Counted from the stretch's first letter, positions 11,176 to 23,271 are shown. The stretch is DNA of 64,000 nt from Lentinula raphanica (GCA_027919835.1 JANVFP010000015.1:496001-560000); one strand, 5' to 3'. Numbers and translations: made by a program. Notes: generated by a model not told the origin, from the letters alone.

Positions 11176-13530
11176 TCAAGATCTCGGGCTCAACATGACT
11201 GGAAGGCTTCCAAGTGCCATCGTAAAAAGATCCTGATTATGAACGCTCTCAGAGAACTTGGTGTCAGAACAATGTAGAACCAATTACCTTCACACTATCC
11301 TCGTACGCAGATGAATTGAACTCTTTTGCCCCACAGATACTAAAATTGACCATGATCTTGCAAATCACCATGCGCATTTCTAGATAGGCAAAGTTCTGGT
11401 CGCCGAGTTCAGTGAAGGACCGGATATGTGAGACAGACTCATACCTTCCCTACGCAGCTAGCAGGCCCATGAGAAAAAGGAATGAAGGCCGCAGGGTTGT
11501 GGATGAAGTCATCTAGTCCAGAAAACAATGCGGGCTCCATCGACATCCTGTCTTCAACGGGGAGCCATCTTTCCGGTAAGAAAAGATCTGGTAGCGAAAA
11601 ATTCCGGGGATCTCTGTGAAGAGAATAGAAATGGATAGAAACAGTAGTGTTTGGAGGGATGTAGCTGTCGATATGTTTGAGCTACGTTGCGGGCACAGGA
11701 TCCATTTGATCACTCACTATGAGCCTATACGTTGGCCTCCAGTTTCCACCGTGGTACCGCGAATACTCCCGCTCGGGACGGCAGGTAAAAGACGCAGACT
11801 TTCATTTCTGTCACATACATAGTATAGTTAGGCAAGGTTCACTATATCCTGAGGAAGGGATCTCAAGACAAACAGGACGCACATAACGGCATTCAAGTAT
11901 GGCATCCCAGCTTGTTTATGATATGACAATGCGTAGTCACCGCAAGCATCGATTTCATCCCAGAGTCGAGAATATGCCGAGGGATTAGTGAGTAAGAAGT
12001 AGAATATGTTGGAGACTGCCGAATGGTGTAGTAAGTAGTAGATTCAACGATAGTCCCAAGCTGTAGAAGACTGATAAGGCCTACCTGATGCAGCTATGGT
12101 ATCAGCGCCGGCACCAATCGCAAGCAAAGCTGCAAAGATAATGAGGTTAGTCGTAACGTTAATATATCGCCAACGTACAATCACTGAGAGCCTCCTCTTC
12201 GGTCAAAGGGCGCAAAGCACTTTCTGCTTCGTTGAACTGTCTTGTTATTGAGACGACTTCGTTATCATGGATTAGTACGAGACTGACCAGATAATAGTAC
12301 AAATCCTTGTGAGTCGACCTTCGAAGATTTCTGGCTTTTGCGACTTGTATGGCATATGCCATAATGGCTTTCCTAGGTTGAGCTAGGCTTGGAACCCTGA
12401 ACATCAACTGTCCAAGCCATGGAACATGACTTAAGAATAGTGAAACCCTATGCAGGAATTGATCAGTCGACATTGAGATAAGGAGATTGAAAGATACTTT
12501 CGTACTTTTGAGAAGACTCGATCTGTTGCCATATGTTATCCACATCTCCATCACGCATCATTTGTGTTCCGCCTCCAAATACGAAATCAGCCATGATATC
12601 GTAGGTGAAATATTGCACCCATTGCAAAAAGTTCACTGTCCCACTCTGTTTACGTAGGACATCAACGAGTTCACTCGTTCGAGCATCAATCAAAGGCTCA
12701 TAATTTTTGATAGCGGTACTATTGAATGCGCAATTCCAAGGTCTTCTCCGTATTGAGTGTTCTCTGCTGTTCCGAACCGAAATCAGAGACCGACCAACGC
12801 CGTTTGGTGGAAAGCGACCATCCCAGACTATAGGAGGAGATCACCTCAAACCACAAAACATGAATTAACTGAAGACTCACAAGCTCCCTTTGGAAGGCCA
12901 ACCGAGCCTAGAAGAGGACCAATAGCATCCGAGCTTCGTATGATAACTTCATTCGGACCTATTGAGAAAGTTATTGGCTTTTGAGTTCGTGTCGGAGATT
13001 CACAGATTCACGGAACTCACCGATTCTTACAATGTCTCCGTATTTCTGGTGCAAACTGTAAAGGTATAGATGTTGTTTTCCTCTTTGAGAGATGAAAGCC
13101 ATATGGAACTTGGTCAGTTTACAAGCAATGGGACCCGGATAGGCAGCTAATGGGTGCCAGCGCGACAGGCGATAGAGGATTGGACAAACAAGCAACGTTG
13201 AATAGTAGACACCGAACAACGCGCTGAAGGAAAGCATTGTTGTGGCCCCGGGCGAACACCAATAAAGAAGGATTGCAGGCGCCATAGGGAGTAAAACGAG
13301 TAAAATGACCAAGAATGCGGGGGAGCGAGGCTCATGAGTTTTGAAAATAGCATAGACGCACTTGATAGAAAATGAGAGTTAGTTGAGATATGTGTCCATG
13401 TAGTAATTGCATATGGTACACTGACCAGACTGAGAGCGAAAGACCCTGCTAGAGCTGTAGCATGGTGTTCCATGGAGGCAAGAAATTTTCGAGGATGCAC
13501 GAGAGAAAAAAAGGCGAGCAGGAAGCTCAT
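11176..13530 (-). CDS. Cytochrome P450 monooxygenase
   Basis: A heme-thiolate monooxygenase, membrane-anchored at the ER, substrate unknown. The ATG at 13530 opens an N-terminus with about three hydrophobic segments (around FALSL, FLVILLVLLPMAPAILLYW and FGVYYSTLLVCPILYRL), followed by the proline hinge HPLAAYPGP. Motifs in order: helix-I AGADT (about 12100), the ExxR motif in NESLRLLPAVP (about 11810), the ERW segment in FLPERWLPVED (about 11575), and the heme-binding loop FSHGPASCVGK (about 11455). The last exons encode AYLEMRMVICKIM and end at the TGA at 11176. The C-terminal third is split into small exons, so it is easily missed; once spliced the gene is complete with all key residues. 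Anchor architecture fits basidiomycete P450s; I do not assign a CYP family. Confidence 0.88.
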
Positions 13531-14021
13531 TTTGAATCGAAGTTGGGGGGATGCTAGTGCGATGATTGGGTCAGACGGTTATTCTACTGGAACGGGAGCG
13601 TTCATTCTGCTGGATTTTAAGTGGGGTAGAAATATCCTTGCATTTCGTCCAACGTGGTACTGAACATGCCTTGCTCGGGTTATCGCACTCTAAATCAACT
13701 ATTCAGTAGGTCAAGTTGGATTAGTCGAGTTTAGTATGGCACTGAAACTCGAATCTTGAACGGATAGTACTCCACATCCGAAAGTGGGATCCGGAGCATT
13801 GCTAGTAGTCTAGTAGATACTGGACTCAGAAAAGCACCAGCGGGTGTCAGAGGTTTTCAAGAAGTCATAGGTATTGCGGGCTTATCGGTGAAGAGTCGTC
13901 GATGACTATTCGGTATTGAGTATTTGTTGGGTGAATTTCATGTAGTAAGGAATGCAAAGATGGCAAGTCTTGACGAATATCTGCCTTTATGGCTAAACAA
14001 GGTGACACATGTTTACAAATA
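13531..14021. other. Intergenic region between P450 and Rna14 genes
   Basis: About 490 bp: the promoter of the leftward P450 gene and the 3' region of the leftward Rna14 gene. No coding frame, TATA box or repeat stands out. Confidence 0.5.
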
Positions 14022-17000
14022 TTAATATCGCCTTCGAGGATTGACATTCGGGCCTTGGTATGGACTATAATCTGGTGGAGGACGCCCGCCTGAAGATTCG
14101 TCGTCAGAAAATACACATGGCAGCGACGATCACAAAGCGAACCTGTTCGAGGCGGGGCACTAGCAGCAGGCGGCGATCTCGGTCTAGCGGTACTAGGAAT
14201 CACTGCATTTTTAAACAGGTTGATGAGATCGTCTGTTCTGAATACGGGCCCTACGATATGTCGATCAGAAGACTCGGTTAGAGGAGGTGTGGGGAGCTGG
14301 CATTTACCATCAAAGACAGATGGTGCAGGAAGCTGTCCAATGAACCACGATAACGCTTGAGGTAATACCACTGTTTTCTCTTCCTCTCGTTCCTTCTCTT
14401 GTCGTCGGAAGGGTCTTTCTTTCTCGGCAGGCGGCATGGGGGATCTTCTTCGAGATGGGCCATCCCACCGGTCGCGTTCACGCTCCCTCGACGGCGACAC
14501 ATTCCGCTGTCGTTTGTGCCCTCCGTGTTCTCCGCGTCGCTTCTCATGCTCGGGTGATGGTTGGCGTTTCAATACAGAGTTTGAGCTTGAGGAACGATCG
14601 CTGATGCTTGTGATGCTGGCAAGAGAATCCCCTCGATTTGAGTTTTCCTTGCGAACTCTGGCTCCAATATCTCGCGAAGCGATAGCATCAAGTCCGAGAT
14701 AAATGTGACGTTGAGCAAAACGCTTGATGGGAGGATCTGACAGACGTTGGGCACAAGACATCAATACAATTGCGGAAACGACGAACCGTTGGGATACATT
14801 TCGGCCATCCGTTTGTCAATCTTCTGGGATGCCTCAAGGTCACCATATTGATGCTCGTACCGTGCCCAGCGTTCCCATATTGGGCGCGATTCTTCTGCGG
14901 TAAATGTCGGTATGACTCGTTCAAAGAGGGCACGAGCATCTGCAAAGGATGTACGTGAGTTCAATTATAATCCATAAAAGTATCGAGCACCGTACTATTT
15001 TCATCATTCACAGAGATTAGGAACGTGAGATATCGTAAGACAAATTCTTTTTCGTGCGCATGCTGTGCCATACCGGCTTCAAAAATCCTGGTTGCTACTT
15101 CTTTGTCTTGAGTCGTATGGTACTCCATCAGCGCTGTCGGAAGATCAGAGGACACGCAAAACGATCGAGCGACAGAGAGACATACCACCGGCCTCGTAAA
15201 CCTCCCAGGAAGCATACTTATCTCTTCTTGCTTTACCGAACAAAGTCCTCGATGCTTTTACTCCTTCGGACCTTCGAGCAAAACGCATATACATTATGTA
15301 CGTGAGTGCATACTCTTTCTTTCTGTCTTCAAGATCATTATTCACGGCAGACAACAGAGAATCATTCGAGTTGAGCCCATCAATGTCAGTGGCGATTTCA
15401 TCGTCAATATCGTCGCCTTTTGTCTTGTCTTTATCCTGGTTCAGCTGTTCTTGTAACTTCTCGAGCGAATCCTTTTGTGCTTGGAGGAAGTCGGAGTATG
15501 TGGTATGAACCTGGGCATATTCCTTCTTGATCTCAAGTGCTTCCGCATATGCGAAGTTTAGAAGGAAGCTGAAAAACATGAATCGCAAACCATTTTGGTA
15601 TTACACTTTCTACTTACCTTGAGGAGTTTGCCTCCAAGCCAGTCTTAAGGAGAGTCAACGCTTCGTCGTGTTTTCCAATACTGTTCATCCAATTATAAGC
15701 CATGAACCTAAACAAGACAAGGTTGGTTGGTTGTACAACGGTCACACAGAAAGCAGACAGGTTTGTGTACCATATTTCTGGATAAAAACGCATTCGGACA
15801 AGTGCTTTCCTATACACAAGCTGGATTCTGTTGTGAAGATCTTTCTTGTCTTTCTCTTCGATCATCAACGGATTACTTTCTTCCCACTTGAGGTAGGCTT
15901 TCCACTTCCCGACGAGTTGTCTCTCGGACAATGTGAAAGTAGGCACACTAGGTAGTGACAGTTCTGGTTTTGAATTAGCGGCGAGAGGCGCTTCAGAGGG
16001 ATAGAGGGCGGCCACATGCTTGGTTAAATCGCGCCCGACAGATCGTGCTTGCATATAGGCTGGCGAAAGTTCACTCATGAACTTTTTGGCAGTGATGCGA
16101 TTGAGTTTTACTTCGAACGACTCATAGTCGCTCCAGAGCTTCTCAATATTATCGAGTGGTGTTTGCACCGCTCGTTGATAGGCTTTGCGGACCATATCCA
16201 TTTTTTGCTGTTCCTCCCACGTCGTAGAATTCTAGAGCACGTCGATATTTATGCGACGAAATCACAAGCAGCACATACCTCTCCTGAGTTCAAGAATGCA
16301 ATGTAATCACTCCATATGTCACCGGAATCCTTGTCGCTTCCTATGGAGTTTATAGCGAACTCATAAGACTTGCGGATCGTTTCTCGAGACTGAGCATCGG
16401 TGCCGGTGTTTATGCGCCTGCAACGCTTGTCATTGAAGCGAAGTAAGGACAAAGTACAGTGAACCTACCTGATATACGTCAAGTAGTACCGATACATATT
16501 CACGGACGGACTGGTCACTTTCAAGAACCGCTTGAAAAGATCCTCTGCTTCACCAAACGTCTTCTGATTGTTCAGGAAGTGGCTAATGTAACGAATCTGC
16601 GCGGATGGCTGTGGCGGCCCCAAGTTTCAGAAAATGTTCGACGTGGACTTAATGAAGCGCACCGTGTTCGGAAATTCTTTCAGCAGAGCATCGTACGTGG
16701 CGCGTATGTTCTCGAGAATGCCACTCTCTTCTACTTCAGCTATCAGCCGCTGCCATGCCTCCGTATCGTGGGGGTTTTGGCGTACACGAAGTTGTAGCTT
16801 CTCGCTTTCTGAAAGTTGAAGTTCAGGCTCTGATTCCATAGTTGCAGACTCTGGCTCCACGCTGCTTGAAGGTGCCATTGACAATTCGGGGGCTGGGGCT
16901 GGGGCTGGGGCTTGAACCGGGGCTTGAGTTACTGTTGGCTCTGGCTCTGGCTCTGAGTGTTCTGGCGCGGGTATCGAAGCGGTAGAGTCGGTCATGACAA

Positions 17001-17034
17001 CTTCAGCACTAGCTTCAAGGGGTGGTTCATTCAT
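14022..17034 (-). CDS. rna14: mRNA 3'-end-processing protein Rna14 (CstF-77 homologue)
   Basis: A scaffold of cleavage factor IA (CstF-77 in animals), needed for pre-mRNA cleavage and polyadenylation in the nucleus. The N-terminal ~70 residues are acidic and Ala/Pro-rich (PAPEHSEPEPEP, QAPAPAPAPEL). A long HAT/TPR-like (Suf) helical array follows: RVRQNPHDTEAWQRLIAE, FGEAEDLFKRFL, SGDIWSDYIAFLNSGE, and further down RPIWERWARYEHQYGDLEAS. The C-terminal region carries an Arg/Ser/Glu-rich linker (PSRERERDRWDGPSRRR), then FRTDDLINLFKNAVIP and the conserved tail PDYSPYQGPN, ending NPRRRY at 14022. The last intron (about 14083-14137) must be removed to reach this tail; without it the frame runs into unrelated sequence. 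Frame and hallmark motifs are intact. Confidence 0.92.
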
Positions 17035-17234
17035 GGCTTTAGTAAACCAAAACGTTGAACCGTTTTCATGATGAAAAGTGTTGACCGCGGGAAAAGAAAT
17101 TGGGCGCTAGAATTTTAAGCGCCGTACAAGCTCATGTACTCGGGAGTTGAACGACTCGGAGTATATTTTTTCAGTCGAACTCAATGAAGCTAGGCCAAAG
17201 TTTAGCTACAGAGACTGTTTATTTTCTACTTCAA

Positions 17235-19159
17235 TCATGCACTGAACCCAGCAATGATTCCGTCGTATGCAGGTTTCTTGATCAAATTCTATAACCGTTT
17301 CAGCTTCACTTCATCGAGTGGGTTACGTGGAGGAACCTACCGCGTCCCAGGGACAGGCTGCGCCTTGCCCTGCGAATGTGCTAGGGACCCAAGAATACTG
17401 TGATAGACTGGTCAGACGAACTCAAGGGTGAATTTAGATGTGTCTGACCTTATCAGTGCTGTTATTGGGGGGGTCAGCATGTGAGCAATGTACAAAGAAG
17501 CGCAAAGGGTAGTTGAACATACTAGTCCCAGATAGTCACCTAGATAGGCAAAATCAAGCATGGTGAGATAGTGAGCCACATCAGCATATGAGGAAGTAGC
17601 TTACACCGACGCAGCCTTCCACAGCATTGCATGCGGAAATGACGTTCTGATAATCCGTCTTCTGTTGTTCCAAAAGTGCGTCGGTTTCTGGAAGGGTCAT
17701 TCGGATGTCGAGCTCTGTGATTGCTACTTCGACTCCCAGGGCGACAAATTGCTCCATAACAGTTTGCATGGTAGTAGGCACTTCACCGACAATAAAGTGT
17801 CCTTGAAGTCCGACACCATCGATAGGGATCCCTCGAGATTTGAGATCTGAGACTAAGTTCATCATAGCGGTGGCTTTGGCTCCGGTGCCTTCAATGTTAT
17901 AGTCGTTGATCTAACGATTCATTGTTGGGTGAATAGTAGATCGCAGAGAATGCCACTCACGTAAAGCTTCGCATTGGGGTCGGCCGCTCGAGCAGCAATC
18001 AGTGCCACATCTACAAATGACGTTCCCATCGTGTTGTAAAAGACGTCCGATCTCCATGTCCCGTCGTCGTTAAACGGTTCTTTCAAGTTGATGAACGTCA
18101 GGTTGAAGTCAGTCAATGGGAAGTAATATCTTACCGTTGATGATATCCCAACTATCTGTAAAAACATCAATACGAGTTCCTTTCATCGGCTACAAAGAAC
18201 ATACATCTAGTCAGTATCAGGAAATTGTAAGCGTCAATTCAATCCATAAACCTAAGCTCATACTCACATATCTCCCTTATAGTGACTGACAAGGGTACTA
18301 CAATGGTTTTGCACTACGGCGGTCAAAGTAGCGTTCGTCCAAGAGCCGCTGGACACCCAGCTTGGGAGCTGGTTATACCATACACAGTTGTGCCCTAAAG
18401 AATATGCAATGAGATCCATTACTATCCAACTGAACACCATAGCGAACCTCGGACCAGTTGTGAGTTGCCTTGAGCAAGACTCACCACAGCGTCACCGCCA
18501 CTGAAAGTAAACGTGCCCTGCTCGGGTTCCGTTGCATCCTGATCACAGAGAAGATATATCCGAGTCAGTCGCTGTATACATATCTGAAAGTCTGCCATGA
18601 AATTATTCACCCATTTCATACTGTTCCCAGGTGTGATTTGTCCGAAATAGGTATTGTCACTGAGGATTGCAAGGTAAGCGGCATCGGTGAACTCTGGGTT
18701 GTCTGTTGCAGATCCAAAGTATCTCTTCCCGGCAGCTTGCGCTACGGTGTTGGATTTTGCAGCCGAGGTCGAGGTTGGAAGAGCAGCAGTCGAGGTCCCG
18801 GTGCCGGAACCTGAGCCTGTTGATGTGCTCTGTGATATTAGGTGAAGCGAACTGTTGAAAATGGCATAGACGAGTTTTTGCATACCGGAAGACATTGTGA
18901 GTAATACGCATTGGATTCAACACATGTTGATCCAGCGACGCATGTCTGTCATGGCGACATGAATTATTGAGGCCCGTTAGAGTCAAACAAACTTACTGTC
19001 GGGCCAGTCCAGCCAATTCCCCCACCTGCAAAATGATGATTAGATCTATTGTGATGACAGAGAACAACAAAACATACATTGACCCCAAACAGCTGACTGA
19101 GCAGCAGTAACTGAGACGAAGACTAGTAGTGAGACGAATGAGCTGGTAATGTGGACCAT
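17235..19159 (-). CDS. Secreted endo-1,4-beta-xylanase, GH10 with N-terminal CBM1
   Basis: Hydrolyses internal beta-1,4 bonds of xylan outside the cell. The ATG at 19159 starts a signal peptide ([20 protein letters not shown]). A fungal cellulose-binding module CBM1 follows directly ([29 protein letters not shown]; all Cys and aromatic residues present). Next are a Ser/Thr/Gly linker ([14 protein letters not shown]) and the GH10 barrel: [24 protein letters not shown], the acid/base Glu in WDIINEP (split by an intron near 18065-18130) and the nucleophile Glu in ITELDIR (about 17690). The C-terminus [14 protein letters not shown] ends at 17235. There are about ten short introns. All catalytic residues are present and the length is normal. 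This supports a plant-biomass-degrading lifestyle. Confidence 0.94.
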
Positions 19160-19793
19160 TTTCAAGAGAGGGAAATTAGTATAACACAATGTAGAAGGAT
19201 CGCATTGAACCCGTCATCTCCTTATAATGGTTGCCCCGCGGATCATCATCGTTGAAATGATTGCAGGAAAGAAACACCAGATTGTGCATGACACCACTTG
19301 CTTTGGCTGAGCAGCTGGCGTTCTTCTGTTCAGAATCCGCTTCACAATAGCTGCCAGCCATATGCGAGTTCAGGTACGTGGTCATTGGAGGAGATCGCGG
19401 AGAATATCCATCATAAAAGCAACCTTGTGCATTGTTATTTCCGGGATCACGACTCTGTGTCCCTATGCCACCGAAGGAGAAGCAAGGAAAAAATTGGGAA
19501 TAGTCATTCGTGCGGGGAGAATTCGGGAGCAAAAAAAACAAGAAAACAAGCTTTGATTGGTTGACTACGCTACATTATGTAACTCAGGTATAGTACACTA
19601 TACCTCGTCAACTCGTTTCGAAACTCGCCGAAATATGATAGACTATAGTATAGAACAGAACCACAGACAGTGAGATGAAGAAAATGTGAGATCACTTCTA
19701 GAATCCATCTGCCTCAGTACTAGTGGATGACTGCAACTTTGAGCTCCCTCGATATGACCATGAGACAAAATGATCATGAACCGCCAAATGGTC
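19160..19793. other. Upstream region of xylanase gene
   Basis: About 630 bp with no supported gene. A minus-strand TATAAG lies about 60 bp before the xylanase ATG. A short near-perfect palindrome, AGGTATAGT-AC-ACTATACCT, lies near 19587-19606. Confidence 0.4.
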
Positions 19794-20304
19794 TCATGAA
19801 CCGATTCTCCACTGTCGCCGAGATTCGAAACCAGTTCTTTGTTGCCATGTAGAATGAACGTGTGCATGGCTGAGGAATGTGAGATCTGGTCTGAATGTGT
19901 GGGCAGGATTGACGAAGTCTGGGACTCCAGGTTTTGCCCATGAGGACATAGGAGACACCACTACGTAGAAAGCACATGAGGTCAAAGGCAAGATCCTTGT
20001 CAAGGAAGCCTCGACCAGCGCTCGGGAAATGCACTGGTTCGACGTGAAGATCCTGGACAAAACCAAGGTAGCCTTGGAGTCATGATGAGGAAGTGGGTGT
20101 GTGTGTTGTGTTCCAGAAAGACCAAATGTCGGAAAAAAATTCCCAAATGATTCATCCGGAACAGACTCGGCGTCCAAAAGTAGTGAGACGATGAGTGTGC
20201 CAGTGGGGTCGAGAAGAACAGGCTCGACGTCGAAAGGCAGCGATGCGAAGAGCTCACTATGGGATGGATGAAGATTTTGGCGAAATTCTGTGGTTGATAA
20301 GGGC
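19794..20304 (-). CDS. Possible coding exon or gene remnant, no ATG seen
   Basis: A 170-codon open stretch whose first half has GC-rich third positions like its neighbours (for example SELFASLPFDVEPVLLD). It has no ATG near its 5' end: the frame stays open upstream only through a CCA/CAA microsatellite to an in-frame TGA at about 20385. An exon acceptor CCACAG lies at about 20297. Two other minus-strand frames are also open here. I recognise no family. It may be an internal exon, a decayed gene or chance. Confidence 0.2.
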
Positions 20305-20328
20305 AAAAAAGGGGTAACCGAGGTTTTT

Positions 20329-20377
20329 GGTTGTGGTGGTGATTGTGGTGGTGGTTGTGGTTGTGGTTGTGGTGGTC
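20329..20377. repeat. (GTGGTT/GTGGTG)n microsatellite
   Basis: An imperfect hexanucleotide GTGGTT/GTGGTG tract. A second pure (GGT)6 run lies at 20441-20459. Simple-sequence repeats with no other feature attached. Confidence 0.8.
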
Positions 20378-20459
20378 GTCAAGAAAAGAAAAGACAGTGT
20401 GCTTGAAGGAATGTTTATGAGTTTATAGAGTGTTCATTATGGTGGTGGTGGTGGTGGTT

Positions 20460-21201
20460 GAAGAAAAGCAAACGCATAAATCAGCTTGTCTCCAGCCGGG
20501 AAGTGCGTTCCGGTGATTTTCGAAGGGTCTTTGTCAATTGAGCCTTGGAAGGTGGAGTCTGCGTAAGATTAGCTTAGGTACGTCTGCCAGTATATGAGAG
20601 AACGTTGGAATGAGTACCAATCTCAGAACTTCAAACAAACCCTCCCCAATAGTGTTGTGTATGTTGGCACGTTACATTCCGCCGGTTGATTCATTTCATT
20701 CCTTTACCCAGAGGCTAAAGCAGGCGGGCAACCACACCGATTCCTCATCCGTGATTACTCCGCAAGCGAAATCACAAGCACAGAAGGAAAGCTTACATGT
20801 ACAAGTCGCGCAAGCCCTATGTTTTGTCAATGATTTTTCGTTGATAGGAAATAGTATGAACTTAACCCATAACTGGAGAATGCCTGCGATACTTGAATGA
20901 TAGGACCACGCTACTTTCGCTAAACGACTTTTCTTCTTGAACTATTGCGGCTAGCCAGGCTATACTTTCGCGAGTAAAACTTTTCGGTGTTTGAGGGTGT
21001 ACAGCCGCAGGCGGCAGCAAGTCAAAAATAGAATGCAAGCGAGAATCCATAACGTCCAGGAATGTTCGTACTCTTTCCCAAAGTTTGTCGTGCTACACAT
21101 TAGCTACCATGAAAAGAGTAGTGATGTAGAGTACAGTCCGTGAAGGAGAACTTCAAAGTTCTATCGAATCGTCCAAGTTGTCCGTCATTAGTCATACAGC
21201 T
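20460..21201. other. Intergenic stretch, no supported gene
   Basis: About 740 bp. A minus-strand open stretch at 20862-21080 (containing SIFDLLPPAAVHPQTP) has a possible acceptor TGTAG at its 5' end, but no donor or partner exon was found. Nothing else is supported. Confidence 0.4.
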
Positions 21202-21742
21202 CTAGAATGCGACCAGCCCGGCCCCGACTAGCCCTCCAGCAACAGTCACCAGTAGGGAGTTGATGACCAGGTGTCCAGCAGCAGCTATGTAGCCATCGTT
21301 TGGTCCATATTTCCCATTGCTGCCGGTCTGACCAGGATCTGGTGCAGCATCCGACCCACCGCCACCATCGATGGTGCTTACGGATGCAATCGGAAAAGTC
21401 GTCGGTGTCGTGGTCGTGGTGCTGTTGGAGTTGGATGAGGACGAGTTGGAGTTGGAGGCACTAGGTGTTATTGTCGCGACGCCCGAGGAGGTAATGGTGG
21501 TCGATTGTGAATTCGAGTTGACTGTCACGATGGTTGTGACGAAAGATGAAAGCTGAGAAGAAGCACTACTGCTCGCAGAGCTTGAACCTGAAGCAGAGTT
21601 TGAAGAAGCAGAAGAGCTACTGTTCTGGACTGTTCATGAGCAGCGCAAACAGTTTGAGAGTCAGATTCACACGTACCTGGCCCAACACAACGTTTGCCAG
21701 TGAGAAAAGTAGCAGGAAATGTTGTGGACTGAGGAGTAACAT
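21202..21742 (-). CDS. Small Ser/Thr-rich, probably GPI-anchored surface protein
   Basis: Exon 1 starts at the ATG at 21740-21742 and encodes a signal peptide (MLLLSPQHFLLLFSLANV, then VLGQ). A ~60-nt intron ends at GTCCAG near 21630. Exon 2 encodes a mucin-like Ser/Ala/Thr/Asn-rich region (SSSASSNSASGSSSASS, TTTTTPTTFP), a Gly/Asp-rich spacer (DGGGGSDAAPDPGQTG), and a C-terminal hydrophobic tail (LLVTVAGGLVGAGLVAF) at the very end. Signal peptide plus Ser/Thr-rich stalk plus terminal hydrophobic tail is the GPI-anchored wall-protein layout. The length is about 160 residues. No catalytic domain, so the role is unknown; anchoring is inferred. Confidence 0.72.
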
Positions 21743-21931
21743 CTTTTCTAGTGAAGATGTGTGTTTAGAACCAATACCAGTCAGGAATGTTAACGATAAT
21801 TACGGATGAGGTTGTAGTAAGAGGAAAAGGATAAAATGATGGCACGTGGGCCGTACATTCGAATCTTTGCCCAGGGCCAACATTGAACAGGGACCAATGG
21901 ATTGGCACTTTATTCCGTTTCTTTCACTTCC

Positions 21932-23179
21932 ATGTCTACCCCGTTGAAACCTTACACAGTATCCTTAATACTGTCCTACATATGTCCTCCTTCTCAGCTC
22001 ACCCTTTCTCCTCTTTCTCCACATCTAATATCCAAGCCGTTGCTCCAGAGGCATCATTTCCTCGGTCTCGATCCTGACACCGATCTCAAGGGCTATCTTA
22101 TGTGGGCTTCAGAGGATGATGTAGCTTTTGAAAGGCTCGAAGGCCTGGCGCCTCCTACAGCGGGCGATGAAGATCCAGTGGTTGGGATTAGATATACTGC
22201 AGACAAAGAAAGTATCTACGCTCACGCGGATCTACTTTCTTACGCCTCCCACGCATCTGCTCAAATTCGACTTGTATTCCTGTGGGATCCCGTGGACTCT
22301 GCTTGGAAGTACCACAACATCGCCTCGATGCCTTTCCCAGCTGGTGCCACGCTCGATGTGGCCGACGCGATCGAGAAAGAGTCTCCTAACCCGGAGATTC
22401 AGCTCAATGGCCATGAAGACGACGATGATTATTGGAACTCGTATGGCAGGGAAGATGGCAAGGAGCACATTCCCAGGAATAAGTCTAATGGTGATCTTGC
22501 CGGATCAGAGGATGCATATTGGGCACAGTATGCCAGCGTACAAGGTAACATCGCGTTTTACTGCATATCTCAATCACTAATACTTTCTTTCCTAGGTACT
22601 GCAGACAGTACCATTCCTACTCCGAGACGTGAAGCTCATCATCATGATGGCGAAGAGACATACGACGACGCTCTAGCAAGGGCCCGTGGATTGCCCAGCA
22701 ACCATTACGATCATCCAGAGGATCACCACGATGATCAAGAAGTGATAGATATTTCGTATAACACTTTGAACATACCCCATCCATCTACTCATCCATCTAG
22801 AACCTCTGCTGCAAACGGGGTTTGTCCAGCAGATCTATCTGATCGTCTCAACTCTTTGCCTCCTCGCATATCGCAGTCCCCTGTTGCAGGATCTCCCTCT
22901 GGTCCCATCCACTCTAATGGTACCATCTATCCGGATGATTCTAGCATCCCAGATGGGCACGGAAAGAACCGGAGCCTGGGCGCATTGAATGTCAACGGAA
23001 ACGATCGTTCCCTTTCTCTTACACCTCGTCCACCCTTGTCGAATGGAATCGGAAATATGGACGAGGTTACAAGAAGCACCATTCGTGGTGTATATGAGAT
23101 GTGGAAACTATCTACAACTACCCAGCCCGCAAACACTGAAGAGTTTTTGCGTCTAGTAGGGGAAGCAATTGCCAGTTGA
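21932..23179 (+). CDS. Conserved-looking acidic protein, unknown function
   Basis: Start taken at the ATG at 21932 (MSTPLKPYTVSLILSY); the frame is open further upstream only from a TTG. The protein is about 395-400 residues after removing a 51-nt intron at 22545-22595. The first part looks folded (LTPPTHLL-free frame: GIRYTADKESIYAHADLL, IRLVFLWDPVDSAWKYHN). The middle is acidic with the motif DDDDYWNSYG and a second SEDAYWAQYASVQ. The rest is His/Asp/Ser/Pro-rich and probably disordered. The C-terminal helix (RGVYEMWKLS, EEFLRLVGEAIAS) looks conserved in type. It has no membrane segment and no domain I can name. Its 3' end faces the MFS transporter gene with 92 bp between stops. Confidence 0.7.
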   Translation: MSTPLKPYTVSLILSYICPPSQLTLSPLSPHLISKPLLQRHHFLGLDPDTDLKGYLMWASEDDVAFERLEGLAPPTAGDEDPVVGIRYTADKESIYAHADLLSYASHASAQIRLVFLWDPVDSAWKYHNIASMPFPAGATLDVADAIEKESPNPEIQLNGHEDDDDYWNSYGREDGKEHIPRNKSNGDLAGSEDAYWAQYASVQGNIAFYCISQSLILSFLGTADSTIPTPRREAHHHDGEETYDDALARARGLPSNHYDHPEDHHDDQEVIDISYNTLNIPHPSTHPSRTSAANGVCPADLSDRLNSLPPRISQSPVAGSPSGPIHSNGTIYPDDSSIPDGHGKNRSLGALNVNGNDRSLSLTPRPPLSNGIGNMDEVTRSTIRGVYEMWKLSTTTQPANTEEFLRLVGEAIAS

Positions 23180-23271
23180 TACTTCAATCATCTTTGTATA
23201 AGTCATGATTCATTATACTATTACACTGCGAGTTTCCAGATTTAAATACATAGCCTTCGAGAGCATTCTCT

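Noticed and set aside
11176..11830. P450 apparently truncated before the heme motif
   Set aside because: Splicing small exons downstream restores ExxR, the ERW segment, the FSHGPASCVGK heme loop and a proper stop.
14060..14281. Plus-strand frame opposite the Rna14 tail
   Set aside because: The minus strand carries the conserved Rna14 C-terminus after removal of an intron, so this is a shadow.
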